DNA of 64,000 bases from Ruminococcus bromii (GTDB taxonomy: Bacteria; Bacillota; Clostridia; Oscillospirales; Acutalibacteraceae), in the NCBI RefSeq assembly GCF_002834235.1, contig NZ_NNBY01000034.1, positions 1 to 64,000 of the forward strand, given 5' to 3'. Shown here piece after piece: positions 7,661 to 16,530 of this stretch (its first letter is position 1; every line of letters starts with the position of its first letter). Below the pieces are notes generated by a model. It had not been told where the DNA came from and searched no databases. It was given only the letters and a program-made list of their open reading frames with translations. Both the position numbers and the translations under genes were made by a program.

Positions 7661-8182
7661 ATGAAAAAATCGCTTGTTGCATTAACTGTGATTTTATTGA
7701 TATCAACAGTATTAAGCGGATGTTCGAAACAACCGAGTTCTGAATCTTCAGCCACACAAACTAATTTTGATTCAACTACGGTTGAAGAGACGACAGTTGA
7801 AGAAACTACAGAAGAAAATAATGAATATGAGGATGATGTTGTAGATATATTAAATTCGACAAGTTTTATGGACTCAATTGATCCATCATATGTTCAAAAC
7901 GGATTATGTTCAGATATAACTTTTGGGCAATTAGTGGCTTCAATGTTTGAAAATCCTCAACTTGATATCACTCCGACAAAAACACGAGACACGGGAACTT
8001 TGTTGGGGTATCAGGTAACCATTTCCGGAAATTATAGAAATACTCCTGATGGATATTATAATAACAGCGGTAACGCATACATAGTTATAAATTTGACAAA
8101 TGACACTTGTACTCTTACAGGTGACCATGATTATAAATCAGCTGCTGAATACTATGCTTTTGAAGTTACAGGATTTTATTAA
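7661..8182 (+). CDS. Putative lipoprotein
   Basis: About 173 residues. It has a typical lipoprotein signal peptide (MKKSLVALTVILLISTVLSG) with Cys at about residue 21, then a Ser/Thr/Glu-rich linker (TTVEETTVEETTEENNEYED) and a roughly 110-residue extracellular domain ending in AAEYYAFEVTGFY. ATG at 7661 is chosen because AAAGGAG lies 8 nt upstream; GTG at 7652 is inside that ribosome site. Translation is probably coupled to the preceding zinc-ribbon gene, whose stop codon lies within the ribosome site. No family recognised. Confidence 0.75.
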   Translation: MKKSLVALTVILLISTVLSGCSKQPSSESSATQTNFDSTTVEETTVEETTEENNEYEDDVVDILNSTSFMDSIDPSYVQNGLCSDITFGQLVASMFENPQLDITPTKTRDTGTLLGYQVTISGNYRNTPDGYYNNSGNAYIVINLTNDTCTLTGDHDYKSAAEYYAFEVTGFY

Positions 8183-8266
8183 AATTAGCATTGTAAATAT
8201 AACATAACTGAATAACAGCAACTTTGATAAAATAGGTGATTATTCAAGTGATAAGGAGGATTAAAA

Positions 8267-9580
8267 ATGAGGCGTTGCCCAAAATGTGGATTCCCACTTA
8301 ATGAAAAAGATAAATACTGCGAGAATTGCGGAGAAGATTGCTCGGCTGTTGAAGATTCTGAAGTTAATGAGGTTGTCAGCCCTGATGAAGAAAAGGAAAA
8401 GCTGAAAAGGCAGTGGAAAATCGGCGGTATAGTATTTGGTGTTGTTGCACTTGTTTTTGCGGCAATACTTGCGTTGGTCTTGTTTGTGCCGCATAGCAGC
8501 AGTTCTTCAAATACAAAAACAAAAAGCAGTTTGACTGAACCGACAACGGTTGATAACAGTATCGACGGCAAAGGATACTATTACTTCGATAATAAATTTA
8601 ATGAAGAAACAGTAGATAAGTTTATGAGTGCCTTTGACGATGAAGGTTCTATGGGCGATTTGGGCTTAGGTGTAGAATTTGACGATTTTAAGTACCAACA
8701 GGATTATCTGTTGCTTGGCAAAAAAGTTTCTCAATATATGCAAGTTGATTTCAATGGTAAAACAGGAACAATTTTGTTCTTGGATGATGAAAATAATGTT
8801 GTTGCATATTCATTAACTTTTGTTCCCTCTTTGCTTAATGATATAACAACCGATGATGTTTATAAAGTGAAACAGACAGTAGGAAGATTGGCATCATGGT
8901 TGTATGCTTTATCTGATTATAAAAGTTATAATTCCTGTGAAAAAGTTGCCAAATATTTTATTTCTGAAATGTTAGATGAAGATAATAAGTTAATTCCTTG
9001 CTTATACTATAATGGATATACGATGCTTTGTAATGGTAATGCTAATCAAATTGCATTGAATTTTTTTGTTACTGATTCTTATTTTATCGAAAGACACGGC
9101 ATAGATAAAGGTACATCTTCAATTTTTCAAGCTGTTACCGAATCTACAACAACTGAGACTACCACAGATGTTACAACTACAGAGGAATCATCAGATGCTA
9201 AGCCTGCTAAAGTTAGCGACTCGGAAATTAAGAAAGCAGAAGAGTTGCTCAAAGAAGAGCCTTACGGTATAGACGATCATAGTGACACTTATTTAGAAGA
9301 AAATGGTGTTGATGTTGATGAATATCATAATAGGCTGAATGTGTATGATGCTATTCATTATTATTTAAGTGATGTGACTCTTGACGCTCAAAGAAACGAA
9401 GATGGGTCAGTAACTATGAAATACACGGGAACGCATACTGTTTTTGGCGAGGGAGAATATATTACATATATAGTAGATATTGAAAACAAAACAGTGTATT
9501 ATGATAGCGCTTCGTATGACTGGTTGTTAGATCAAGATTTTTATGCGACAGATGTATATAACGATTTAGTGAGTTATTAA
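8267..9580 (+). CDS. Zinc-ribbon, single-pass membrane protein with large outer domain
   Basis: 437 residues. An N-terminal zinc ribbon (MRRCPKCGFPLNEKDKYCEN, continuing CGEDC) is followed by an acidic linker, a transmembrane helix at about residues 48-70 (IGGIVFGVVALVFAAILALV) and a Ser/Thr-rich spacer. Two outer regions follow, separated by a Thr-rich linker (TESTTTETTTDVTTTEESS). The topology implies a cytoplasmic ribbon and an extracellular C-terminal part. AAGGAGG precedes the ATG. It has the same architecture as the gene at 9680 and lies in the same cluster. Tyr/Asp-rich outer domains could bind a ligand, but nothing identifies one. Confidence 0.75.
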   Translation: MRRCPKCGFPLNEKDKYCENCGEDCSAVEDSEVNEVVSPDEEKEKLKRQWKIGGIVFGVVALVFAAILALVLFVPHSSSSSNTKTKSSLTEPTTVDNSIDGKGYYYFDNKFNEETVDKFMSAFDDEGSMGDLGLGVEFDDFKYQQDYLLLGKKVSQYMQVDFNGKTGTILFLDDENNVVAYSLTFVPSLLNDITTDDVYKVKQTVGRLASWLYALSDYKSYNSCEKVAKYFISEMLDEDNKLIPCLYYNGYTMLCNGNANQIALNFFVTDSYFIERHGIDKGTSSIFQAVTESTTTETTTDVTTTEESSDAKPAKVSDSEIKKAEELLKEEPYGIDDHSDTYLEENGVDVDEYHNRLNVYDAIHYYLSDVTLDAQRNEDGSVTMKYTGTHTVFGEGEYITYIVDIENKTVYYDSASYDWLLDQDFYATDVYNDLVSY

Positions 9581-9679
9581 TTATGCGAAAAAGATAATTT
9601 CCTGACGGTATAGGAGATTATCTTTTTCTTGTATTTTTGCCTAATGTTATTTATAATGTAATAAAAGAGGTGAGGCGTT

Positions 9680-10735
9680 ATGGGTAAGGATACGAAGTTT
9701 TGCAGGAATTGCGGTAAGGAACTTCCGATTGAATCGACCTTTTGTCCGTATTGTATGACAAAGCTGATTGATGTTACAACAGGCGGAGAAATTAAGGTAA
9801 AAAAGAAAAAACCGATTATTATTGCCGTTGCAGCGGCAATAGTTTTGCTCGTTGTAATTGCGGTGATTATAATTTTGAACAGCACGATTTTTGGCGGCAA
9901 ATCGGATAATGTTACCACACATGCAACAACTGTTCCGACAACTGCGGTCATGACAACGGCTGAAAATAAAACCTCGGATTATTCAAAATATGTCGGAATA
10001 TGGTGCGATAAAGACAGCGATATTTCAACCGCAACTCAAAACGGCGGCAATATTCTTGAGATAATTTCCGTCAAAGACGATGTTGTGAGATTTACTTTTA
10101 CAAAGACCTCGTCTGCACCGCAAAACCGAATTGCGAGAATAAGCAATGTGACAACAAAGGTAATTGACGGAATAGGAACTTTTTCGTTTGATGATGACGG
10201 CTGGCAGAACAGCGGTACGGGTAAAATCAAGTTTTCCGACGGCGAAATCTATATTGAAAACACGGTCACAAATCAGAACAGCGAATCAATGTGGGATATA
10301 GGCGGAAAGTTTTATCTTAAAAAGTCCGAAAGTTCAATGCTTGATGTTGAGAGCAATAATTTTTTGAACGCTGATTTTGACGATGTAAAAAATGCTTTTG
10401 GCGAAGAAATTTCAGATCCGTTTTTAGCGTCGGACAAGTGGTATATTCATTACTACAGTGGTATGAATGTTATGGTCACCGCCGAAACAAATAAAATTTA
10501 CAGCATTACGGTTGATTACTCATCAGGCAACCTTGCCAATTCAAACATCGGTTTTGGCGAAATCAACGGCAACAGCACCTATGACGATGTCTATTCCGAA
10601 CTCGGCGAGCCAATGTACAATAACATAACCCACGGCGATGTTACCTATAAGCGGAAAGACGGATATGTAACTTTCACCTTTGACGATAATATGAACCTCA
10701 CAAACTTTGTGTACTGCATTGAAGATACGCATTAA
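9680..10735 (+). CDS. Zinc-ribbon, single-pass membrane protein
   Basis: 351 residues. An N-terminal ribbon (FCRNCGKELPIESTFCPYC), a Lys-rich stop (VKKKKP), a transmembrane helix at about residues 40-64 (IIIAVAAAIVLLVVIAVIII), a Thr-rich stalk (TTHATTVPTTAVMTTAENKT), and then an outer region with two parts. The first part (YVGIWCDKDSD...FYLKKSES) looks like a small beta-barrel. The second (SNIGFGEINGNSTYDDVYSE...VYCIEDTH) resembles beta-lactamase-inhibitor or SmpA-like small modules; this is weak inference. GAGGTGAGG lies upstream of the ATG. It ends the zinc-ribbon cluster. Confidence 0.72.
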   Translation: MGKDTKFCRNCGKELPIESTFCPYCMTKLIDVTTGGEIKVKKKKPIIIAVAAAIVLLVVIAVIIILNSTIFGGKSDNVTTHATTVPTTAVMTTAENKTSDYSKYVGIWCDKDSDISTATQNGGNILEIISVKDDVVRFTFTKTSSAPQNRIARISNVTTKVIDGIGTFSFDDDGWQNSGTGKIKFSDGEIYIENTVTNQNSESMWDIGGKFYLKKSESSMLDVESNNFLNADFDDVKNAFGEEISDPFLASDKWYIHYYSGMNVMVTAETNKIYSITVDYSSGNLANSNIGFGEINGNSTYDDVYSELGEPMYNNITHGDVTYKRKDGYVTFTFDDNMNLTNFVYCIEDTH

Positions 10736-10758
10736 AACATAATAAGTAATAAAAAATC

Positions 10759-10789
10759 AGCCTGAGCATCAAGTAACAATGCTCAGGCT
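10759..10789 (-). terminator. Hairpin terminator, minus-strand T-run
   Basis: An 11-bp perfect stem, AGCCTGAGCAT (10759-10769) with ATGCTCAGGCT (10779-10789). The T-run (GATTTTTTATT) follows on the minus strand, but the hairpin may also stop plus-strand transcription from the zinc-ribbon operon. Confidence 0.7.
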
Positions 10790-10835
10790 GGTGTGTTATG
10801 GAGATAATAAAAATTTCAGAAGTATCAGAAATAAA

Positions 10836-10868
10836 AATAAGCACTAACCATTACGGTTAGTGCTTATT
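10836..10868 (-). terminator. Terminator of the initiator tRNA gene
   Basis: A 14-bp perfect stem, AATAAGCACTAACC (10836-10849) with GGTTAGTGCTTATT (10855-10868), loop of 5. It lies 3 bp beyond the tRNA 3' end on the minus strand and runs into TTTTAT. Confidence 0.85.
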
Positions 10869-10871
10869 GAA

Positions 10872-10948
<77 letters not shown>

Positions 10949-10981
10949 ATATACAACTCTGCTGTTTTTTACAGCTTTATT

Positions 10982-11010
10982 ATTATAGCATTATGTAAAG
11001 GTTGTGTCAA
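10982..11010 (-). promoter_or_regulatory. Promoter of the initiator tRNA gene
   Basis: On the minus strand, TTGACA (11010-11005), 17-bp spacer, TATAAT (10987-10982): a consensus promoter 34 bp upstream of the tRNA. Confidence 0.88.
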
Positions 11011-11229
11011 TAGTTTTTTGCATATTTTTTTATTTTATGCTTTGTCCGGCTTTTTTGACTGAATTTATTTACATTTTAATCTTAGTTTTTTTAAGGGTAT
11101 GTACACAATTGTATGGCGGAACAGATGTAAAGAACAGATGCAAATAAAAGATTTAAATGCCTGTTGAAACAAAAGTGAGATTGTGCAAAATAATGATTTA
11201 TATGTGTTTTGCACGGCGAATTTGATATA

Positions 11230-11258
11230 TTGATTGCAGATTGCTTTTGTGGTACAAT
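11230..11258 (+). promoter_or_regulatory. Promoter of the acyltransferase gene
   Basis: TTGATT (11230-11235), 17-bp spacer, TACAAT (11253-11258), 57 bp before the ATG. The rest of the 10949-11314 gap is AT-rich and I see no other feature in it. Confidence 0.65.
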
Positions 11259-11314
11259 TACCGTGTGAATTTGCGGAATTTTTAAATTGCGACAAATACA
11301 GATGAGAGGGAATT

Positions 11315-12559
11315 ATGGGAAAGAACAAAACACGCAGTAAATCTGCACTTAAACAAAACAGTGTCACAGCTGAAAACAAAAGGCTCAGCGATGACGGAAA
11401 CATTAATTTTACTTTTAAAATTTTGTCGGCAATCGGCATTATTATCATAGTTTCGGGGCATTGCTACAACGGCGGTGTGTCGCTGATGTACGATTGGTTT
11501 CCGAAGTATTCGTACAATCTCGCCTTGTTTGTTTTCATTTCGGGCTATTTTTACAAGGAAAAACACGAGGAACATATTTTCAAATATATATGGGGACGGA
11601 CAAAACGCTTGTTGATTCCAGCGTATCTATGGAACATTGTTTACGGAATAATCGCATTCGCACTTACTCAGGTCGGCTATACGATTGCTCAGGGCAAATT
11701 TGATCTGTACAACCTTTTTGTTATGCCGTTTATTGACGGCGAAAGTTTTGCCTACAACCTCGGTTCGTGGTTTGTGTATCCGCTGTTCTGTGTTTATGTT
11801 TTTAACATACTGTTCCGCAAATTGCTCAAAAAGGTTCACAGGGGCAACGAGTATGTCATTCTTGCCGTGTATCTTGCAATCGGAATTTTCGGTGTGCAAT
11901 ACTGCATTTGGAATCCTGCCCCAAAGGGTGCGTTGCTGTTGTTGTTCAGGTCAATGTTTTTTCTGCCGTGTTTTGAGTTCGGCAGATTTTATCACGAAAA
12001 GCTTGAGAAACACGATAATCTCAACAGCGTTGCATATTTTGCAATCGTTCTCGGAGTTCAGCTCCTTCTCCTCACATTCTGTGAAAATCTTGAATACACT
12101 CCGTCAAAGTGCGTGAAGTTTGACAACGGCTGCGTCATTCCTTATGTAACCGCAATCACGGGCATTGCGTTCTGGCTGAGGGTTGCAAAGCTGATTACTC
12201 CGATTATTAAGAACAAAAAGCTTGTCAGGATGATTTCGGACAATACCTACAGCATTATGATTCACCACATTTTTGCCTTTATGATTGTAAAATGGGCGTT
12301 CTGGGGATTGAGCGTAATTACACCGCTGTTCAAAGATTTCGATATTTTAAAACTCAAGTCAACAATCTGGTACATTTATCGTCCGAACGGCTTAAATTTT
12401 TACTGCATAATCTACCTTGCCGCAGGAATATTCATTCCGATTCTTATAGGAACGGTTACGCACAGGATATTTGAATTTATGAAAGAGCATACTTTGAAGA
12501 GTATGCAAAAAAGCAGTCGGACAGGTAAAGTAAACAAAATTGAAAAAGTCGTAAAATAA
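11315..12559 (+). CDS. Membrane acyltransferase family 3 protein
   Basis: 414 residues. It starts with a basic cytoplasmic tail (GKNKTRSKSALKQN), then about ten hydrophobic helices. The first (ILSAIGIIIIVSGHCYNGGV) contains the conserved His of the acyltransferase_3 family; a later SGYFYKEKHEEHIFKYIWGR with basic residues also fits. Such proteins move acetyl or succinyl groups from the cytoplasm onto envelope sugars or lipids. The substrate cannot be told from sequence. GAGAGGGAATT precedes the ATG. It is a single-gene unit; the next gene has its own ribosome site after a 211-bp gap. C-terminus is basic and cytoplasmic. Confidence 0.85.
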   Translation: MGKNKTRSKSALKQNSVTAENKRLSDDGNINFTFKILSAIGIIIIVSGHCYNGGVSLMYDWFPKYSYNLALFVFISGYFYKEKHEEHIFKYIWGRTKRLLIPAYLWNIVYGIIAFALTQVGYTIAQGKFDLYNLFVMPFIDGESFAYNLGSWFVYPLFCVYVFNILFRKLLKKVHRGNEYVILAVYLAIGIFGVQYCIWNPAPKGALLLLFRSMFFLPCFEFGRFYHEKLEKHDNLNSVAYFAIVLGVQLLLLTFCENLEYTPSKCVKFDNGCVIPYVTAITGIAFWLRVAKLITPIIKNKKLVRMISDNTYSIMIHHIFAFMIVKWAFWGLSVITPLFKDFDILKLKSTIWYIYRPNGLNFYCIIYLAAGIFIPILIGTVTHRIFEFMKEHTLKSMQKSSRTGKVNKIEKVVK

Positions 12560-12770
12560 TGCTTTTTTTACAGGCTTTAAAATGAATAAAAAATAAGCTG
12601 TATGTGCATTGTTACAAAATAACACGGCTTGTATTGTGCAATATTTGCCTTTAAAGCTGTGCGACTGAACAACTTGCACTAAAAGGTAAAATAATATTTA
12701 TTCATTTCGCCGTAGCAAAAAGCATTAATTTGTGTTACAATATTTCATTATAGTATTTAGCGGAGCAGAT

Positions 12771-13484
12771 ATGCCGATATACAGAATAGCTGATTTGAAT
12801 GTTGAAGTTAATCCAAAATTTAAAATATGCAGGAAACGGCTTGAAAGCTATGCCGTTAAGTCGAATGAATCGGGAAAGACCGACATTGCAATATCGGTTT
12901 CGGATGACGAAATCCGTGAGCGTCTCAGGCTTTCCGACAACCTCAGCGAACAAGGTGCGGAGGATGTTCTGATACTCTCAAAATTCTGCAACGCCGTGCT
13001 TGACGGATTTGACGGATTCTTTTTTCATTCGTCCTGTCTTGAGCTTGACGGCGAGGGCTATGTTTTTTCGGCAGTCAGCGGAACGGGCAAGTCTACCCAC
13101 ACGGCTCTGTGGCGAAGGCATTTTGGCAACAGGGTGACGATGATTAACGATGATAAGCCGGTTATACGAAAATGTGACGGAAAATTTTATGCTTACGGAA
13201 CTCCGTGGATGGGGAAAGCTGACATAGGAACAAATACAAAAGCACCCGTTAAGGCTGTGTATATTCTTCAGAGAGCAGAAGAGAACACGGCAGTCAGGGT
13301 GTTACCGTCACAGGTTATAAAACAGTTGCTTGAGGCAACGGTTATTGATGTTGAGCGGAGCAGAATGGAAAAGCTGCTTGAATTGCTTGATGAGTTCTTT
13401 AAGGAAACACCGTTGTTTTTGCTCGGTTGTAATATGGATGAAAGTGCTGTTATGACGGCTTACAATGCCGCAAACGGCGGATAA
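12771..13484 (+). CDS. HPr-kinase-like P-loop protein
   Basis: About 237 residues. A Walker A motif SAVSGTGKSTHT (about residues 101-112) follows FFFHSSCLELDGEG and precedes MINDDKPVIRK and YGTPWMGK. This order matches the C-terminal kinase fold of HPr kinase/phosphorylase and PEP carboxykinase-like proteins. It lacks the N-terminal HPrK domain and the HPrK signature for HPr binding, so the target is unknown. ATG at 12771 has GGAG six bases upstream; a GTG at 12732 in the same frame lies in promoter-like sequence and is unlikely. The NAD(P)HX epimerase gene follows after 35 bp, probably in the same operon. Related small proteins occur with PqqD-like peptide-modification genes, but none is seen here. 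Confidence 0.72.
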   Translation: MPIYRIADLNVEVNPKFKICRKRLESYAVKSNESGKTDIAISVSDDEIRERLRLSDNLSEQGAEDVLILSKFCNAVLDGFDGFFFHSSCLELDGEGYVFSAVSGTGKSTHTALWRRHFGNRVTMINDDKPVIRKCDGKFYAYGTPWMGKADIGTNTKAPVKAVYILQRAEENTAVRVLPSQVIKQLLEATVIDVERSRMEKLLELLDEFFKETPLFLLGCNMDESAVMTAYNAANGG

Positions 13485-13519
13485 GGCTATGGAAATTTCA
13501 GAAAGCGGAGGAATATAAT

Positions 13520-14380
13520 ATGGAATTTGTTCAGGTCGTTTCGGTTGAAAATATGAGAAAAAGCGACGCAAGGACGATTGCGGAGCATACTCCTTCGGCG
13601 GAGCTTATGTACAGAGCCGCACAGGGAATTTTTAATTCGGCAAAGTTTGTGGGCAGGGTTGCCATAGTTTGCGGTAAGGGCAACAACGGCGGCGACGGTT
13701 ATGCGCTCGCCTGTATTTTATGCAAAAACGGCTTTACACCGACAATTTTCAGAGCAAGCGACGGCTTTTCAAAGGACGGCCTTTACTATTATAAAACCGC
13801 AATGTCGCTCGGTGCCGAGGAGATGCCGATGTCACAGGCGGCGGCTTTCACGGGATTTGATATTGTAGTTGACTGTCTGCTCGGAACAGGCTTTTCGGGT
13901 GAATTAAAGGGTGAAATGCTTGAAGCGGTTGAGCAGATTAATATGACAAATGCCTATGTTATAAGTGCAGACATCAACAGCGGAATCAACGGTGACACGG
14001 GTGTGTGCAGTACGGCGGTAAACTCGGATCTTACCGTTTCAATCGGTTCGTTCAAGACAGGTTTGTTCCTCAATGACGCACCGTATTACATCGGTTCAGT
14101 CACAAACTGCGATATCGGCATCAGCCTTATTGAAGATGAATACAAGCTGATTGACTATTCTCTTTTGCATATGTTTGAGGGCTACGGCTCTCTTGTTATG
14201 ACTGCGGAAGAATTTTTTGAAAAGTACGGCTACGAGCCTTCAAAGTGCAATGTTGCACGCTGTGTTGAGGAAATCAGCAAAAAAGAACGCAGAACAGTTG
14301 TAGTAAAAACAGACCATTCTGCGGTAATTGCGGATCTTAAATATATTTATTTTTGCGCTGACTATGTTATTAACAATTGA
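13520..14380 (+). CDS. nnrE: NAD(P)H-hydrate epimerase (YjeF N-terminal domain)
   Basis: 286 residues. The YjeF-N Rossmann-like fold covers about residues 1-205, with VAIVCGKGNNGGDGYALA (the GKGNNGGDG nucleotide loop), DIVVDCLLGTGFSG and ISADINSGINGDTG. The enzyme interconverts R and S forms of damaged, hydrated NAD(P)H so that a dehydratase can repair them. The usual fused ADP/ATP-dependent dehydratase (about 270 residues) is absent. Instead there is an 80-residue C-terminal tail (MFEGYGSLVMTAEEFFEKYG...) that I do not recognise. GCGGAGGAATATAAT precedes the ATG. It is probably co-transcribed with the HPrK-like gene upstream and the AraC gene 29 bp downstream. Confidence 0.87.
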   Translation: MEFVQVVSVENMRKSDARTIAEHTPSAELMYRAAQGIFNSAKFVGRVAIVCGKGNNGGDGYALACILCKNGFTPTIFRASDGFSKDGLYYYKTAMSLGAEEMPMSQAAAFTGFDIVVDCLLGTGFSGELKGEMLEAVEQINMTNAYVISADINSGINGDTGVCSTAVNSDLTVSIGSFKTGLFLNDAPYYIGSVTNCDIGISLIEDEYKLIDYSLLHMFEGYGSLVMTAEEFFEKYGYEPSKCNVARCVEEISKKERRTVVVKTDHSAVIADLKYIYFCADYVINN

Positions 14381-14409
14381 TTGATTTTAATTGAGTTGAG
14401 GGTGAAACC

Positions 14410-15243
14410 ATGAAGTACAAGAAGGTGTTGTTACCGCCCGAGCCGTATTACAGCGGCAGGGTTACAAGATATCCGGACAGAAAAGTTGCCTTTGAATCTG
14501 GACTCAGGTGGCATGGTTCATATGAAATTTCCTATATAAAAAAAGGTAAGGTAAGGCTTAACAAGCTTGACTGTGAAATTATTCTCAATGCGGGCGATGT
14601 CTATGTTCTTAACAGTCAGGAGGTTCATTCCTATGAGGACATCGGTGAGGATACTCAGGCTGTTATGCTCAATATCATTCCAAAGGCAATTGCACCGTAT
14701 GTTGACGATCCGCATATTGTGCCGAGTTTTAAACAACCCGAGGGCGAAGCTCTTGAGTTTATCAGAAAAGCAATGGACATATTCTACGGATATGAAGAGT
14801 ACAAGAGCAAGCTTATCAGCATGAAGGTGAGAGCGGTGATGTACAGCGTTGCGTACTATCTCATCCGTGATTGCATTGACAACGATATACAATATGTTCA
14901 CGGTTCTCAGGCTGATGATTTTGACTGTGCCAAAAGTGCTATCAGATATATGCACGATAATTACAAACGCGAAATCACGCTCAATGAAATCGCCAATTAT
15001 GTTGGCATGACGCCTGCTCATTTTTCAAAATATTTTAAGGATAAAACAGAGGAAACATTTTCAAAGTATCTTCGCCGTGTTCGTCTTGAACACGCTATTG
15101 ATGATTTGAGAAACAAAAAAATCACCGTCAGACAGGCGGCGATTGAAAACGGTTTTCCGAATGTAAATTCGTTTATCCTGTCCTGCAAGTCCGAATACGG
15201 CAGAACTCCTGCGGAACTTAGGAATTACAGCGAGAAGAACTGA
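14410..15243 (+). CDS. AraC-family regulator with cupin sensor domain
   Basis: 277 residues. The N-terminal cupin-type beta barrel covers about residues 15-110 (LRWHGSYEISYIKKGKVRLN, ILNAGDVYVLNSQEVHSYED). The C-terminal AraC double helix-turn-helix (about 180-275) has ITLNEIANYVGMTPAHFSKYFK and VRQAAIENGFPNVNSFILSCK followed by EYGRTPAELR. Such regulators sense sugars or related ligands and control nearby catabolic genes; no sugar operon is next to it, so the target is unknown. TTGAGGGTGAAACC precedes the ATG. A dispersed repeat begins right at its TGA stop codon. Confidence 0.9.
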   Translation: MKYKKVLLPPEPYYSGRVTRYPDRKVAFESGLRWHGSYEISYIKKGKVRLNKLDCEIILNAGDVYVLNSQEVHSYEDIGEDTQAVMLNIIPKAIAPYVDDPHIVPSFKQPEGEALEFIRKAMDIFYGYEEYKSKLISMKVRAVMYSVAYYLIRDCIDNDIQYVHGSQADDFDCAKSAIRYMHDNYKREITLNEIANYVGMTPAHFSKYFKDKTEETFSKYLRRVRLEHAIDDLRNKKITVRQAAIENGFPNVNSFILSCKSEYGRTPAELRNYSEKN

Positions 15244-15415
15244 CGGCGAGCCACCGTTCTCGGTTCGTGAAGACAGTCGTATCGATGCGAAAGCTTTTTA
15301 AATTGAAAATTGAAAATTGCGGTCGGCGGTGTGCCACCGCAATCTATTCGAGAAGATACTCGGATAAAAGAATTGCATCAGATGCCCAAATACGGCATTG
15401 ATGCAATTTTTGCTT
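15241..15415 (+). repeat. Dispersed intergenic repeat (family B/D) with terminator
   Basis: Starts on the TGA stop of the AraC gene with ACGGCGAGCCACCGT, continues with a TTGAAAATTGAAAATTGCGG leader, a GGCGGTGTGCCACCGC hairpin and TATTCGAGAAGATA, and ends in a terminator: AATTGCATCA (15371-15380) with TGATGCAATT (15399-15408) and a T-run. The same succession appears inverted at 54600-54745 and partly at 57681-57786. Confidence 0.75.
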
Positions 15416-15444
15416 TATATGAAAGTAATAGGGGAGAACCGATG

Positions 15445-16290
15445 TTATACAACCGTCACAACACCTATTTCAACTTGATTATTGATTCTGGGGATGAATA
15501 CGGTGTTGCTCAGACCTGCGCAGACAATCATTTTTGTGCCGTCAAGGTCAAATTCGCCTTTGTCATATTTCGGAAAAAGTCCCTGATTCGGAGCGATTAC
15601 TCCGCCGATGAACGGCAATTGAATCTGTCCTCCGTGAGTGTGACCGCAGACGATTAAGTCTATGTCGGTTTTCTTTGCGTCCTCGGCAATGTATTCGGGC
15701 TGGTGGTGCAGAAGAATTGTGAAATTGTTCTTTGCTTTTTCGGCAAATTCTTCCCACAGCGTTCTTGACGGAACATCGTCATCGGGAGTGTAGAACTCAT
15801 AATAAGGGTAGTCGCTCATTCCGCCGATAAGCACACTCTTGCCGTTTTTGGTGAATTTTATGTATTCATTATCGAGCAATACAGCGCCTGTTGAATTTGT
15901 TTCGCTTTTAAAATCCGTTCCGAATTTGGCGGCATTGTCACGCTCATGGTTGCCGAGACAGCAGTATGTGGGTGCAATTTTTGAAAGCTTTTCAAGCACA
16001 TCTTTCATCTTCGTTGTGTCGGGATCGCCACGGTTGACCATATCTCCGCAAACTGCAATAAAATCGGGATTTTGTTCTTTTACAAGCTCTGCAAGGTCTG
16101 CGTTCTTTTCTCCGTATTCCTTGTTGTGCAAATCCGTGATGACAACAAATTTCAGCTTTGCGTCGTTCTTAGTATTGTTTACACAGTAATTTGTGATTGC
16201 AATTGTGTTGTCACAGTAAACGCCCCATATTACGAGAGCCACAAACAGCGCAAGTATTATTGCTCCGAGGATTATCGAAAATTTTTTCAT
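15445..16290 (-). CDS. Membrane-anchored metallophosphoesterase (YkuE-like)
   Basis: 281 residues. An N-terminal transmembrane anchor (FSIILGAIILALFVALVIWGV) is followed by a calcineurin-like phosphoesterase domain on the outside. Metal-binding motifs are all present: VITDLHN (D-x-H), VCGDMVNRGD (GD), LGNHERD (GNHE), LLHHQPE (H) and VCGHTHGGQIQLP (GHTHGGQ). The YkuE branch hydrolyses phosphodiester bonds in lipids or related envelope molecules; the substrate here is unknown. It is transcribed alone, convergent with the AraC gene. Its own 3' end is close to the terminator at 15371-15413. Confidence 0.9.
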   Translation of the reverse strand: MKKFSIILGAIILALFVALVIWGVYCDNTIAITNYCVNNTKNDAKLKFVVITDLHNKEYGEKNADLAELVKEQNPDFIAVCGDMVNRGDPDTTKMKDVLEKLSKIAPTYCCLGNHERDNAAKFGTDFKSETNSTGAVLLDNEYIKFTKNGKSVLIGGMSDYPYYEFYTPDDDVPSRTLWEEFAEKAKNNFTILLHHQPEYIAEDAKKTDIDLIVCGHTHGGQIQLPFIGGVIAPNQGLFPKYDKGEFDLDGTKMIVCAGLSNTVFIPRINNQVEIGVVTVV

Positions 16291-16434
16291 TCAATTTACC
16301 GCCCATATTAAGTATGGTATTATTTTAGGCTCGTTTTGTGCGGTTGTCAACAAATGTGTGTCGAACAAGTCTGATTATTACTGTTTCTTGTGCTTCGGTT
16401 GTCGGATTTTGAGTTGATTTAGGAATTGCTTTGT

Positions 16435-16463
16435 TTGACATTCCTTTTGCACTGTTGTATAAT
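16435..16463 (+). promoter_or_regulatory. Consensus promoter of the capD-like/glmS operon
   Basis: TTGACA (16435-16440), 17-bp spacer, TATAAT (16458-16463): a perfect sigma-A-type promoter 68 bp before the first start codon. Confidence 0.9.
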
Positions 16464-16530
16464 AAATCATAATTGTATTTATATGTTACTCGGGAAATTT
16501 ACACAAAGTTAAACAGAAGAGGTATGGGTT

